Shown: positions 33,260-46,069, numbered from the stretch's first letter. The stretch: 64,000 bases of DNA from Bryopsis sp. KO-2023 (GCA_030272585.1 BSYQ01000001.1:1240001-1304000); one strand, 5' to 3'. Notes: generated by a model not told the origin, from the sequence alone. Program-made: numbers and translations.

Positions 33260-34606
33260 TCATCCCTGAGCGCCCGATCGAGACCCATTATTTTCATCAG
33301 AATTTTTTCTTTTACACAGCACAAACAGGGTCGAAACCACCAAACTCGCCAAAAAACAAAACATTTTAGTTCTGCGTCCTTTTTTAGACCTCGCTGAACT
33401 GGGGCCGGTGTTTTCCACCGGAGCCAGCTCATAAATGGTGTCAGGCAAAACACCCATTCTGCTCATTTCAGCAGAGACTTTGACCAAAACGGATGCATCA
33501 AAATCCACACCGTCCATCGCAGGACGCCTGTTCTGAATATGATTGCTGCTTCGATCGCCTCTCGCCACAATTCCATCCTCTTCAAAATTGGCATCAACAC
33601 TGAGGTCAAACATGCCCCCATCCCGGGGCGATTCTATTCCTGGAGAGTATGGCTCCGAGATGTCGATATGACAGGGGACCTCAGAGTCCCTGTGCGAAGG
33701 CACAGAGCTGATGGCAAAACTCAACCTCCCTGATGCTCCTGCAGCCAAAGCACCCCTGGCTTGGTCGATCAACCAGCCAGAGGCAACTTTCAAAGCCTCG
33801 CTGTCAGCTTTCGGAAGCTCCTGTTCGAAGGAGGATATCAAAGAGCTTTTGTTGGCCCTGACGGCCCCATCACTGGGGCCCATCATCGCTTCGACTAACA
33901 TCCCGATATCATCGGAAGCACCAGAAGTTAGCGACGTTCCGAAATCGGATCCCCGCGGCCTGGTGCGTCCAAAGACGTCAGGTCTTCCACCAGGTTTTTC
34001 CCTTCCCCCTCCCCCGCGAGGAGTTATCACCCGCTCATTCCCACGCCCCCCCTCAAAAATCCTAGTTCCCCTACGGTGCTGGGGATTCGAGCCCTCCCTC
34101 TGCGTTTGTGCCGTATCTTGTTTGGGTTTGTTGTTGTACCCCGGCCATCCTTCCCTTCTAGGAGGTACACCCTCGGGTCGATTTTTGCTCATAATGCGAT
34201 TGAACGGGAGTTGTGCCTGCAACGCTGGCTTCTCCCGAACCGAGTCGCAGGGAGATTGGCTGCGGTCCATCCGCGGTTCTGCCCAGCGCACTCTGTTCTG
34301 TGCAAACGGTACAGGCGCAGTGCCCTCCGAGGAAGACCTCTCCGTAGCTCTCGAGGGAGAATCCCTAATATAGCTCACGAACACCATAAGAAAATAAAAA
34401 AATGCTGCTTGGTTTCGGCGTTCCCTGATCGTTGCTCCTGCGAGACCTGACCAGCGTCCTCCCCGAAACAGTCCTCGTTCTTTTCCCAGCGCCTGTACCA
34501 GGGGGGCTATATTCTTCTCAAACTTCGCTGGTGAGGGCTTTGGCCGTCGGTTTTGAAATTGGGAATCACGTTGGAGTGGACTAATCCGGAGGACGTCGAC
34601 ACGCAA
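33260..34606 (-). CDS. Disordered, RG-rich protein with C-terminal membrane anchor
   Basis: An open frame of up to 448 codons with no intron required. The middle is low-complexity and rich in R, G, P and S (RGGGGREKPGGRPDVFGRTR), the next part is acidic and helical (SSLISSFEQELPKADSEALK), and near the end a hydrophobic stretch MFCFLASLVVSTLFVLC is followed by KRKN and a short tail. This looks like a tail-anchored protein. I do not recognise a family. The true start is uncertain: the first about 100 residues include a hydrophobic piece (AAFFYFLMVFVSYI) around a possible short intron, so an internal Met such as MDRSQSP may be the start. More minus-strand coding-like frames continue upstream to about 35020. 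Confidence 0.5.
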   Translation of the reverse strand: MRVDVLRISPLQRDSQFQNRRPKPSPAKFEKNIAPLVQALGKERGLFRGGRWSGLAGATIRERRNQAAFFYFLMVFVSYIRDSPSRATERSSSEGTAPVPFAQNRVRWAEPRMDRSQSPCDSVREKPALQAQLPFNRIMSKNRPEGVPPRREGWPGYNNKPKQDTAQTQREGSNPQHRRGTRIFEGGRGNERVITPRGGGGREKPGGRPDVFGRTRPRGSDFGTSLTSGASDDIGMLVEAMMGPSDGAVRANKSSLISSFEQELPKADSEALKVASGWLIDQARGALAAGASGRLSFAISSVPSHRDSEVPCHIDISEPYSPGIESPRDGGMFDLSVDANFEEDGIVARGDRSSNHIQNRRPAMDGVDFDASVLVKVSAEMSRMGVLPDTIYELAPVENTGPSSARSKKGRRTKMFCFLASLVVSTLFVLCKRKNSDENNGSRSGAQG

Positions 34607-35024
34607 GCTTCAAACCCACCGAACACACCTTTGTCAACCCACCTTGCAATGTGACATCCTTTCTGTGTCACGAATTCGGTACCTAATTCGTATGGCCCAT
34701 CAAACGTTTCGGAAGAAACAAAGAGAAGCCAGATCCACAAACTGGTGGACGGCTGAGACAGCCTAGGACCGGTTGGAACGGAGGGTTCGGGTTCCGGAAC
34801 GAACGGCGCTCCAGCGGTCGCTATTTTTGGACACCAGGTCACCCTCGCCTTGGGGAAAAAGCTATTTTTAGACCTCGATGGCGCTTACTCAGCCAAAACC
34901 TCGTGCAGGAGTTTCTGGCATCCCGCACAGATATAGGGGTCGAAACATACCCTCCATCGGCCACAGCCACAATGCGTTCGGGTGGGGTGCCGACCAAATT
35001 GCGATATACCTTGCAGCTGTGCAC
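34507..35024 (-). CDS. Possible upstream exons of the minus-strand gene
   Basis: Minus-strand frames read GYVSTPISVRDARNSCTRFW (34839-35024) and FDGPYELGTEFVTQKGCHIA with RWVDKGVFGGFEACVSTSS (34507-34842). They look coding but match nothing I can name, and no clear splice pair joins them to the 33260-34606 frame. They overlap exon 1 of CEP104 on the other strand. Confidence 0.25.
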
Positions 35025-38000
35025 TGGAGAGGTGGGGAAACTCTACCGCAGCGTGATTCGGCCCCTGTCGAGGTTGTCAGCTGATATCGGAATGCTAACT
35101 CGTGTCGCAGGATTCCGACTATCCGGCGCGAGAGCTTCTATACCATAGTCCACAGACCAAGGGATGGCAATCTCCCAGGTATGAGACGTTCACAAGTGTT
35201 TGTAACGCCGTCACAAACGCCCAGACTCTTGGACGAAAGAGTGGCAAACGACCGGAATGTGCGATGAAATAGCTGCAAGAATCGCCCTGCATTTCGATAT
35301 CTCCACGTGAAGAGCTCCAGCTGGTGCTCTATGGACGACAACGCGGTGCTGCATGGTAAACTGAACGTTTATTTGCGCTCGCAGGTTCTGCAAGTATCCA
35401 CAAGAAATAGTCCTGAGGCTTGAGACGTCTTCGAAGATTCATCAGATACAAGTGCTTTCTCATGAATACAAGGTACGAGCAAGAAAACACCACAGCTCCA
35501 TTCCGTCTGTTCTACTGTAATTTATCTCAGAATTGGTCAGTGGAAATGGTCCCATTTTCTTAACCAGTCACTTCCCCATCTTCTTTGTTTTATCTGCCTG
35601 TCCTAAAATCTGAGCTCTTGTTTCGAGGGTTATTTCTGGATTGCCAGCATCTTCCATTTGATTTGGTTTGAATAGAGCATTGCTGGATGATTGATTGTAG
35701 ATTGCAAGCCGAATGGACATTCGAGCTGGGATGCCAGCTGCTGGTGAGGATAATCCTGACCATGTGAACTGGAAACTGTTGGGCCACATGCGTTTTGACC
35801 CGAATGAAAGAAGCGGCTTCTGTGCACGGGAACTCAAGAGTGTTCATGTGAAGTCCAGGGGGCTCTTTTTGCAGTTTTCCATTCAGCGATGCCACATCAA
35901 CAAGCAAAACATTTACAATCAGGTACGCTACCAGATTCAGAAACTGGGTGAACTGCACTCTTGTGTGACATTCTCCCTTCCAGTGTTTTCGATCTTAGTT
36001 GTGAAGGGAAGCTTCCGCAAGTTTCTAGATTTTCCCTTTTCTTTAAATCACAAAACCTTCTGAATGGTATCTCCGAAATGTACACTGATTCTTTTTTGGC
36101 TCGGTCAAACTCTGTTGGGTTGTTTTGCTGACCAATTCTCCAGATTTACTGAAACCGATGAATACTGGTAATTGTTCAGGTAGGAATCCTTGCTATCAAT
36201 ATAATTGGAGAGCCCCTTCCGGATTTGAGCATGCCTCCGGGGTACCTGGAAGTCATGCAGCCATTGGAGCCCGAACCCCTGCAATCTGTTTCAGCAGCCA
36301 CTGCAATGGCAGATCTTTCGCTGGATGTCAATGTGGACCCCGTCACAGCTTCCAAAATCCGGGAAATTGCCAGACTCAAGGATTTAGCCGTGGCTCATGA
36401 AGAATACGACGAGGCCAAACGATTAAAACAGAGCATCGAGCATCTCAAAGTCTTGGGCCAGAAAATTGCAGCACTGGAGTCCAGGAAAAGAACCGCTGTG
36501 GATAGGGAAGATTACGATGCGGCCAAATTGCTGAAAACTGATATCGATAAGTTGAGGAGTGCCGGTGAGGCGGCGGCTATGGGGTCTGACTTTAGAGGAC
36601 CGAAGAAGTCGGCCCCAGAAGAGATTTTCAACAGGGTGCTGAGCAAGAAATCGTCGTCGGTGAGGAGGGAATCCGAGCCGCAATCTGTGACCATGTCGAT
36701 GAATTCCGTTCCACCGAGAGGCTCCTCTGAGGATGGTCTAAGCATTGCTTCAAGTCGACATCCTGCAGGTGGGTGCAGGCTTTACTTCCACTGAGACTTT
36801 GGGTAGATGGTGTTGAAAATTGAACATGAGCACTAGATGCATTTGGTTTGTTTTTGGAATGCACGTTGATTAACGACACCAGCTTTCCAGCTATTATGAT
36901 CTTGCCATCTCAATGTCAAGGGATGAACTCTGTGTCTTGCAGATGAGTCAATGGGGTCCGAATCATACCATGCCATTCCAGAAATGGCTTCACAAGTGTC
37001 GATGGCTGACAAGTCCAAGCACCAGCTCTACGATGATCGACCTGCCCAAGGTCGAGGCAAGTACCTGGACAATTTCGCATCTGGCGACACGGAACCCGCC
37101 CCCCCTCCCCCAGCTAGACCCCAATCTCGTCCCCCTTCAGCACAAGCATCCGGCCTGACACCGCCACCAGGCTTTCCTGAAGATCTGCCAGCCCCTGAGC
37201 CACTGTCGGCTTCGCTTTCCAAAAAGGCCCAAGCACTTTACCCTTTCACTGGAGAGTTCATCGCCTGCTGCGTTTATTCCAGAAATTGGCAACTGAGGGA
37301 TGCGAGCATTCGCCACATGATGGGCACGATTGATAGCTTGAAGGGCTCTGGAAATGAGACGGAGGCGTTCAGGACTCTGTGCCGAGTAGCGATCGAAGCT
37401 CTGGAGGATAAGGTGGCAAATGTGTTTCATCGAGGGGTTGGATTTTTCCAGAAGCTCATCGAGACCTTCGATGAGCAGGTGGGGCAACGGGATGTTCAGC
37501 AAGTCACTGGGGAGGTGCTTCCTTTGCTGGTGGAGAAAACTGGAGACAATAACAGTAGGCTGAGGGATTCTGCAAAGGAACTGGTTATTAATTTGGCAAA
37601 ACGGAAGGACACCGGGTTGAGGTCGATGACTCAAATACTGTTGAAACCAGCGAAGAAGCAGACGGCTTGGCGGCCCATCATGGGGAAACTGGAGTTGATC
37701 AAAGAGCTCGTTCATATTTGTGGTATTAGTAAGACAGGGATGGGGTTCGAGCTGGAACCTCTGATGGGGTTTGTTGGAAAGGCGTTCAATAGCCCGAATG
37801 CTGATGTCAGAAGCATGGCAGTGGTTGTAACTATTGAAATTCACAAGCTGGTGGGTCCAGCGGTTCGGAAGCTTCTGCCGAACAACGTTAATCCAAAGAT
37901 CATGGAGCAGCTGAACAGAGAGCTGGAGGGGGGTGGTTTTCAAGGGGGTGAGACGGGGCAACCCAAGCGAAAGAAGGGAAGTCAGAAATCGAGTCCTAAT

Positions 38001-38869
38001 CGAGCGGATAATTCTGCACAAGGTGAGTGAATCTCGTCATGGTATTATTACGAAAGGAAATATTCGATTTGGTTTTCCATAGTGCACTGCCCATTGGACA
38101 ACTAGGAGTAATGTGAAGGAACGGATAAATTGAGAGAGAAATTTATTTCTGAATTTTGCGCAAAAGGATTCTGTAAGGTATTTCTTGAGATTTTTTTGGG
38201 TGTCGCTTCAGATGTCCAGAGATCTGGTTCCATTGACGATCCGTCAATCTACGAAGACGAGGTCAAAAATCGTGAAAGAGAGCTGGGGCCCAATCACCCA
38301 GATGTAGCAGAGAGTTTGGGCAACCTAGCCATTCTGTACAATCAACAGCAAGATTACAACAAGGCGCAACCCCTGCTGGAACGAGCTCTTGCAATATACG
38401 AGAAATCGAGAGGGCGGGAACATCCGGATGTGGCCCACACTCTCACAGATCTGGCTGTCCTTCATTTGGAGCAGGTAAATCGCGCGTGGGGGGTTGGGGA
38501 GGGCTCCGATCCCGTCTTATTAATGTTGTCCAGATGGCAGAATTCTTGGCTTAATTTTTATTTTAATTCAATTCTTATTTTTCCACATGGAATTGTCCTG
38601 AAGTTCATGCACACACACATCGGATGGCTCCATCCTGAACCACGTCATCCACATTGACCTGTGATTTTGTCGATGACCGGCCGATCCAGCAAATTTACTC
38701 AAGTTTTCGATCCTAATTCTCTATTTTTGATGATCTGTGTACTGGGCAGAGTCGGGACAGCATCGGGCGCCCGTTACTGGAGAGGGCATTGAAAATTCAG
38801 GAGAAACATCTTGGTCCCGACCACCCTGATGTTCTGGCGATCAGGGATGTTTTGAATGGTGAAGATTAG
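34972..38869 (+). CDS. CEP104: CEP104-like ciliary tip protein with C-terminal TPRs
   Basis: Eight exons with consistent phases (34972-35031, 35111-35178, 35385-35472, 35701-35922, 36180-36768, 36943-38022, 38212-38474, 38750-38869) give 829 residues. The N-terminal jelly-roll domain is clear (KLRYTLQLCTGEDSDYPARE, RFCKYPQEIVLRLETSSKIH, NERSGFCARELKSVHV, HINKQNIYNQVGILAINIIG). The paired helical repeat of the family follows (DLAVAHEEYDEAKRLKQSIE, DREDYDAAKLLKTDIDKL). Then comes a linker rich in P and S, and a TOG domain (about residues 430-660, YSRNWQLRDASIRHMMGTID to HKLVGPAVRKLLP). In animals and algae CEP104 acts at the tip of cilia, binding tubulin through TOG and EB1 through a C-terminal motif. 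Here the zinc-finger region and any SxIP motif are absent. Instead the last two exons carry kinesin-light-chain-type TPRs (NHPDVAESLGNLAILYNQQQ, EHPDVAHTLTDLAVLHLEQ, GPDHPDVLAIRDVL). Converges on the FKBP gene. Confidence 0.93.
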
Positions 38870-39539
38870 GTGCAGCAGAGGGTACAGTCGAAATAGGCAG
38901 ACAAAAAATATACATATATAGAGTAGATTTGTGATCAGGTGGTTTTTCTTTCGCAGAGGGGAATTCAGGGGGAGGGGGGCAATAGATTTGAAAAAGACAC
39001 ACAACTTGATCTGTGTTGGGTATGTTGTAAGAAAATTCTAGTGTGTTGGAAGATACTTGTGAAAACTGACGGAGCACAATTGAGACAGAATCAATCAAAG
39101 TTTCCTGTCCACCAAAATAACAAGAAACCAGAAAAAGGTATACACTGGTTACACTTTCTATCTCACAGAAAGTGTGAGGTGTTGAGTGTTTCTCCCTCAT
39201 GGCTGCTAGCGTTGTTCGAGCAAACTGTGACCTCATTTTAAGATCTCTCGATCTTTACAAGCTCCACATGGAATATGAGTGTAGCACCACCTGCACACAA
39301 TTGCGAAAAACAAAAACACTCGTCAACCACCAGCAAGCCCAGGACGATGCCATTTTGAGGGTTTTCAAAATCGATTCGACGCAGTTTATTGCTAGGGCGA
39401 CGCTAGCCAAGAGAAAAATCGATCTTCCACTAAGATTTTCATTTTCAAGTTTATCCTTTCACAGAGTGCTTCCTGATATCAGCACCAAAGGTGCCGATTA
39501 TAACCAAGTGAATGAAGTTCTTTATTACAATGAAATTTT

Positions 39540-40632
39540 GACACACAACATCAATTTAAATATTGCCTGAAAGAGTGTGCGGTCTGAGAGAACTGTTTTA
39601 CAACTACAGGTGGGAAAACAGAAAAGATTGACCTCAGTTGCATCGATCTTCCCTCTCTGTTTTCTGGGTGCACTGCATTTTGACCTACCTGGGATTCTGG
39701 GCGGCGCTCCATTATCCCCGTAACCCAGATGAGGAGGAATTTTGAGTTTTCTCTTTTCACCCTGACAAGCACCTAACAGCCCTTGTTCCCAGCCCCTGAT
39801 GACCATTCCTGAACCAAGCTTGAAATCGATAGGCTCATCTCTTTTGTAGCTGTTGTCGAACTCCTCCCCATCGGTCAGCATTCCCTAACGAAAAATCCAA
39901 AATGATCAGAAAAGCGGAAATCATCCTTTCCATTCCTACTCTTACAAAGAGAAAATGCAGTCGATAATTTGTTGTTGGGAGTTCTAACATTCAAGAAAAA
40001 ATTCAGCTCGTGGCCTGGGGGATTGAAAGCTTTCCTGTTTGGTAGATTCAGGTCAACCTCGTTCCAATGAGTTTCCTACAGCAAATGGATCTGTAGATGT
40101 TGTGAGGAGAGGCTCCACCAAACCCACATCCCATTTAAATTGCAAAATTGCAAAATTTTTTTCTATGCACATATCCCAACATCAACGCCAACAAGCTTGC
40201 TGAAGTGAGCTTGTGTAGAACCAGACAGTTGGGGTGAAAATGATGGTGCTTGCTGGCGTACTTTGTAATGGACGTAGACTTGGTCCCCTTTCTGTGCTTT
40301 CATCGGGCATGACTCTGGCTTGAACTGAACGAACGCAAAGGAGAAAGTCAACAAGCATAAACTCGCAACAAATATTCCAAGAGTTACATCCTCAAAATTG
40401 AACATGAGATAACCTGACGAGAGTTTCTATCGAGCCCTGATCACTGAGACTGGATCCGTCGAAGAGCGACGGAAGCGGAGTCGTTGGATCTACGATGGTT
40501 TCGATACCGCTGGACGTCACAAGAGATCACCTTGACGCCGATCTGGAGCGACGTAGCGTCCTTTTCTTTGCTCTCCACTAGAGCAACGGCCAAAACCAGC
40601 GCGCTGACGAAAAGAGCTTTGTGAGAAAACAT
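39540..40632 (-). CDS. ER-type FKBP peptidyl-prolyl isomerase
   Basis: Spliced minus-strand gene. Exon 1 40531-40632 starts [20 protein letters not shown], a clear signal peptide, followed by SLQIGVK. Exon 2 40262-40324 reads [19 protein letters not shown]. Exon 3 39689-39884 reads [20 protein letters not shown] then [20 protein letters not shown] and [16 protein letters not shown]. All are phase-consistent. These are the FKBP fold with the D37-F36 type pocket (EFDNS), the VIRGW loop and the YG.GAPP.IPG loop. Secretory FKBPs of this form (FKBP2/FKBP14 type) assist protein folding in the ER. The last exon, which should give the F.VEL strand, is in 39540-39680, but its junction is unclear. An AATAAA on the minus strand at 39521-39526 marks the 3' end. 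It shares a 418-bp divergent intergenic region with VPS16. Confidence 0.9.
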
Positions 40633-41050
40633 TGCACCAAACACTGAACGCCAACAGTCCAATGCAGCAAACTTATATCCCAACAGCAAGCACACACATT
40701 GATGCTGATTTGGATGATTACATCTCCCCTCGACCTTTGGTCGGCAAATCGACCAAAATATCTGGGGACTCCTGCCTGGAGTAAACCTCGCAGCTGCTCT
40801 GCCTGTTCAAAACAGAGAAAGTGGACCTTGTGTTTTTGACGTCCAAGTCCCCATCAAATGTGACGCAGCACTGAGATCGATTACGAATCTGGATTACGCG
40901 TAACGTTTGTGCTGTTTTGAGCTGGGTTGGCTGAGCGGGAATTTCGTTTCCTCGAGCTGAAAGGGCTGCTTCGTCGATCCATTGCGTTTTGTCGATCGCT
41001 AGCATCCCCCTCCCACCTTTCCCCCAAGCAAACAAGCCTACTGGAACGAA

Positions 41051-44000
41051 ATGGATATCGACAAAGCAGGTGCGTTTTGTCAGCAACAGTCGAGTGTGTT
41101 ATGGTTCGATAATGGAGTGATTCTGGGTGGGGTGTGAAACTTTGCTTTTTTTCTGCTGGATCAGGGAATGAGTGGCAGCGATGTGGGGACATGGATGTAA
41201 TGTTTGACTGGCTCTATGACATGTCCTGGGATGGTGTGGAACTGGAGAACATGCGGTAAGCCCATCTTACCCCCCCCCCCTAACATGCGATCGATCTTCT
41301 GGATGCTGTTCAGGGATGCTGCTCACAGGGCAGAAAGTTTCAGATTGTTTTTTTGTGAGGGGTAGAATAGAATCGCAACAGCACTGTGGCCAGATGCATC
41401 TTGCAAAGCTTGGAAAATTATATGAAGGTTCCAGAAAAGTTCGTTGGTTTTTAACCTGTGGGGTTTGTGGGGTGTTTCAGAGTTGCATGTGGTCAATATG
41501 GCGGTCCGATCGGGATGGTCAGGGATAGCCGTAAAATGGTGGTGTTGCGGGGGGGCTCTTCCCACCCCCTGGTGAGGATTTTCAATTGCGCAGGCCGTGA
41601 GCTTGCCAGGTTCATGTGGGAGGGAAATCGTATCGTCGCTTTGGGCTGGACCAACGAGCAGCAATTGCTCATCGTGGATTCCACCGGTCAGGTGCGTCCC
41701 CTGAAAATCTGCATGCCTTCTTTGAAAGGTTTCTAAAAATAGATCAGGGGTTGTTCAAACTTCAAAAAGGAATGAGTGGGAAATTGGTTGCTGTTTTCTG
41801 GCAGGTCAATGGATACAGCATTCATGGTAGAAAGCTCCCGATGGAGTTTTCTTTGGGGCAAGCTGTGGAAAGCGAAGAGGTGGCGGAGTGTCGTGTGTAT
41901 GGAAGCGGGGTGGTAGCTCTAACCCTGGCAGGTTCACTCTGGGCTGTCACTGATTTAAACGATCCACGCCCCCAAAGAATGGCGGATGTCGTGCTGGATG
42001 GGGTCCCCCAATGCATGGAAGTCACAGTTTCAGCCACTCATGGTGTAGAGGTGAAACATGGGGGAAATTAGCATCAATTAAGGAAGACGGTTTTAGGGTA
42101 CCCGAGTTAGCCTCGGTCGATGTGGAAAAATACGGTCCAGTCAAGGGTAAATCAATCGTTCCGTGGATAACCGGCAGCTTTTCCACTGGGTGGTCACCAA
42201 TATGATGTTAAGACAGCTCGAGTGTTAGCTTTTTTAGCAATTATGTGTGTTTATGTTCGTTCTAAAAAGAAATCTAAGGTACATTCATAAGCAAATCAAA
42301 TTTTTTAGCATGTGTTTTTTGAAATGTGGACAGGTGGTCCTGGCGACTGGGAGTTCTGTATTTGTGGTGGATGCCATGGAGGCGGTGGAGCCGAGTGTGT
42401 CGATTGGGACCATTGTGATGATGTCAGTATCGCCAAATGGGGAATTTGTGGGAGCGTTCACTGAGGAAGGCTCCCTGGTCGTATTAGCATCAGGTCGGAT
42501 GCCGAACTCTCCCAAGCTGTTCAGAATTTTACCATGAATTATCACACCTTATTTTGGACAGGACTCCATTTCAACTTTTTCCACTGCTGCTTCGTAAACG
42601 GTACCCTCCACAAAAATTTCATGGGTAAGACAAGATCCTTTTTTTTCTTTTTCTTGATTAGAGCCATAAAATAAACAAATGAATAAAAGCCGGTTTGGAA
42701 GTTGAGGGGGTGAATTTGATGTCGCTCACAGATTTTACTCAAGACTACCTTACCTTCGAACCTCCCATCGAAGGGCCCCCCCTGCAAATGTCCTGGTGTG
42801 GAAACGACGCCGTGGTGCTGTATTTCGAGGGAGTGATCATGCTGGTGGGATCGTTCGGAGACTGGCTGACATTCCCCACATCGGAGCCCGTCGTCTTAAC
42901 CACAGAAATGGATGGACTCCGTGTAATATCCACGAGTAAGCATCATTTCATGAGGCGGGTCCCCAGGGCTATGATCGATGTGTTTTCTGAGGAATCCACT
43001 CATGGAGGACGGCAGCTGTTCCTGGCCCGTGAAGCTTTCGACAGTCAAGATGCTCAAGCGGACAAAATGCTGCGGGATATTCACTCCATGTTGGCTGAAT
43101 CCATCAATGCATGTATTGAGACCTCAGGTGCAGCTTCTCTCCCTGGATTTCTCAATGCCCTTTGGTTGTTTTCTTGAGAAGTTTTTTGCAATTTTTGGCT
43201 GGTTTGGCAAAGCTTGTTATTATTACCCCAACAAAATGCATGTTTCGACTGTAGATGAGTACTCACATGGGTTATCCATCTCAATCCACAGCTTTTTTTC
43301 GGGAAAGGGAAAAAAAGCTGTGGATTTCCATTATTTTTATCAGTAAAATGAGGAAACAAAAATATCACGTCTGTTGGCTTCACAACCAGGTGTGGAGTTT
43401 GACACCACAAAACAACGACGGCTGCTGAAGGCGGCCTGTTATGGCATTGCGTTCTGCAAGGGCTACCCCAACAGCAAACTTCACCAGCATTGTCTCAAAC
43501 TACGCGTCCTCAATACGATCAGGGAGCCAACTGTGGGAATTCCACTGACAATGGATCAAATGGATTCCCTCACCATGCCTGTCGTCGTTGCAAGGTGGCT
43601 TAAAAAAAATCTGAAAATACCCCCCCCCCCGGACACCAATGAGAATCTCCCCACCTTTCATAATCAATATGTTAAAAAAGCTTGAACCCTCCAAGTAGCC
43701 ACAGTCTTCTTTTTGCGTCAGCGGCAGAAATGTTTGGGAAATGGAAATTTATAATGAAATGGACTGTGAAAATATGATTTGTGGTGGTGGGTTGACAACT
43801 GCAGGCTGGTGAATGCCCACGAGCACTTGTTTGCATTGAGAGTGTGTGAGGCTGTCGGGATGAGCCAGGACACGGTGTTGCGGCATTGGGCTTGTGCCAG
43901 AATTTCAGCTGATGAAAGCACCACGGATGACGTGGCCTTGAAAGACATCATAGCAGACAAATTGTCTGGCTGCGATGGTATTCGATACGCCACGATTGCG

Positions 44001-46064
44001 CAGCACGCTCAGGTAAATTGCCCACTGCATTGGTTTGAGTTTCAAATCAAGCTTTCAGCCATTAAAATCATAGAGGAAATATGAAATATGGAGAGTTGAA
44101 ATTCCAAGTGGATTCTGATTTTTTTTCCTCTCAAGTTTTTTTACGCCCCAATCCCTCAGTGTTTTCAGCAACAAGATGCTTTTTTATTCATGTTGGAGCG
44201 CCGAAGGCCACCCACCAAACCCACCCGCAAAAAATAAGACTGAAAAAAAACCTTGATTTAGATGGTGGTTGTTCTCCCATTCTTGGAACCATTATTATTT
44301 GTGTGTGGAGTAGGCACAAGGTCGAAAAGAGCTCGCTGCACTGCTGTTGGATTACGAAGCTTGTGCAGCGGACCAAGTGCCGTTATTGGTCGATCTGGGA
44401 GAAGATCAGAGGGCCTTGGACAGGGCTGTCGAAAGCGGAGACACGGATCTGGTCTACTTGACCATTTTCCACATGTACAAGAAAATGGTGGGGTCAGACA
44501 GATTCGGGGACTTCATGGGGGCGATCCATGCGAAGCCTCTCGCCCACAGTCTGTTCTTGAAGTATTGCAAAGCCCAGGTATTCCAAAATGAAAAAGAAAT
44601 TGCCACCGGGAATATGTAACCTGTTGAATTCAGCAGAGGACAATCTGTTGTGGAGTTTTGTGAATCTGTGCTGCAAGCTGAGGTTTGCCTTTGATGATTT
44701 TTGACGGGGTTAGATTTTTTTTCTTGTCTGTTTTCTTCAGGAACCTGAGGTTGTGGAGCAGGTTTATCTGATAACAGGCAACAGCGAGGGCACAGCGGAA
44801 ATGAAGTTCAAGGAGGCTCTGTCCATCAGTCTGTCGATTCCAGATGACCCCTCCGGTGAAGAAAACGTGGCGATCAGTAATTTGAGGGACAAAGTTGCTG
44901 CTCTTTTGAGGGAGGCTTCAGCAAGCTACAGAGAGGTGGAGCATCCATAATGCACATCCAAGTTCTTAGTGTAGAGGGCTGCCATGACTGACATAGCCAC
45001 ATTATTGTACGAATGTCCAGCTGCAAGATATCCTTTTTTGTGTTGGTGTGATCAGACAAAGAAGCATGATTTCCAAGCAAAGGTTGCAGAAGAGTTCGCA
45101 CTTCTCAGGAAGGACCAGGCAAAGCTGCACCACACCACTGGGAGAAACATGTTTGTGGGGTTGAGCACCATCGACACGATCAGGCAGTGCATCAGACTGG
45201 GGAACAACCAGCGTGCCGCTGACCTGCGAAGGCAATTCGGAATATCTGACAAGTGAGTGGGTGGTTCAACCATTTCGCCATGTATGTTTGATGTTTTCCA
45301 GAGGAGAAAGGAAATACCCACATTTAGGATATCCTAATATTTTGGCTGTCATGGAGTCATAACTCGTTCTTTTGGTTGGGGTCCTACCCAGGCATTTCTA
45401 CTGGGTGAAGATTCGAACGCTGGCGGAGCAAGGTGATTGGGATGCTCTGGATGATTTCGCCAGTGAACGAAGACCTCCGATTGGCTGGGAGCCCTTTATT
45501 CAAGCATGTGTGCAGAACAATGCACCGATGGACAGGACTGGCAGGTGTGTGTGTGTGTATGTACGAAGACTTCTATGCAGCACCCCCCCCCGCCCTTTCC
45601 CCAGATTTTTCAGAGAGCTTGATCAGTTACCCGTTTCTGTATACAGCCAACCCACAATGCTGTGATATCCCAGCAGAAGGGATATGCAAATTCCAGTTCC
45701 AGTTCCAGTTCCAGTTCCAGTTCCGGCAGAAGGGCCGGAAAAAAAAAAAAAAAGTTTTTTGAATGGGTTCGCGGAACAAGAAGAATGTATGTTGCCTTTC
45801 CAACACTACTGTCTGCTCTTTTTTCCGATTAATCGTTGTATTGCATGGGTGTGGTCCAGGTTCATCGATCGAATTCAACCAGACAGCGAAGCCAAGATGG
45901 AATGGTATGCCCGAGTTGGCTTGCATCTGTTGGCTGCACGAACTGCTGAGAATTTGAAAAACGCAGACATGCTGACAAAGATTCAGGGGGTGGTGGGTGC
46001 AAACAGTTCTCTGGGCATCAGGACTGCACAAATGATTGATAGGCTGAAAAGGCAACAGAAGTAG
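41051..46064 (+). CDS. VPS16: VPS16, core subunit of HOPS/CORVET tethers
   Basis: Twelve exons with consistent phases: 41051-41069, 41165-41255, 41481-41691, 41805-42050, 42334-42493, 42732-43127, 43390-43594, 43805-44012, 44314-44577, 44741-44935, 45056-45252, 45392-45544, plus a last coding exon at 45860-46064, giving 849 residues against about 840 in animals. The N-terminal beta-propeller (CGQYGGPIGMVRDSRKMVV, MWEGNRIVALGWTNEQQLLI, EGPPLQMSWCGNDAVVLYF, LTTEMDGLRVIS) leads into the alpha-solenoid (RVLNTIREPTVGIPLTMDQM, LDRAVESGDTDLVYLTIFHM, LGNNQRAADLRRQFGISDK, FYWVKIRTLAEQGDWDAL). VPS16 pairs with VPS33 and holds the HOPS and CORVET complexes together during fusion of endosomes, lysosomes or vacuoles. 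Nothing essential appears missing. The donor after exon 5 is AG/GTCGG. Intron 12 holds a CCAGTT repeat. Confidence 0.96.
45690..45727 (+). repeat. CCAGTT hexanucleotide repeat in VPS16 intron
   Basis: About six head-to-tail copies of CCAGTT/TTCCAG between the last two coding exons of VPS16, followed by GGCAGAAGGGCC and an A15 run. Simple repeat. Confidence 0.85.
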
Positions 46065-46069
46065 GTACC

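Noticed and set aside
44578-44740. Extra VPS16 exon reading EDNLLWSFVNLCCKLR
   Set aside because: Its phase does not fit either neighbour, and joining 44577 directly to 44741 gives the expected family sequence.
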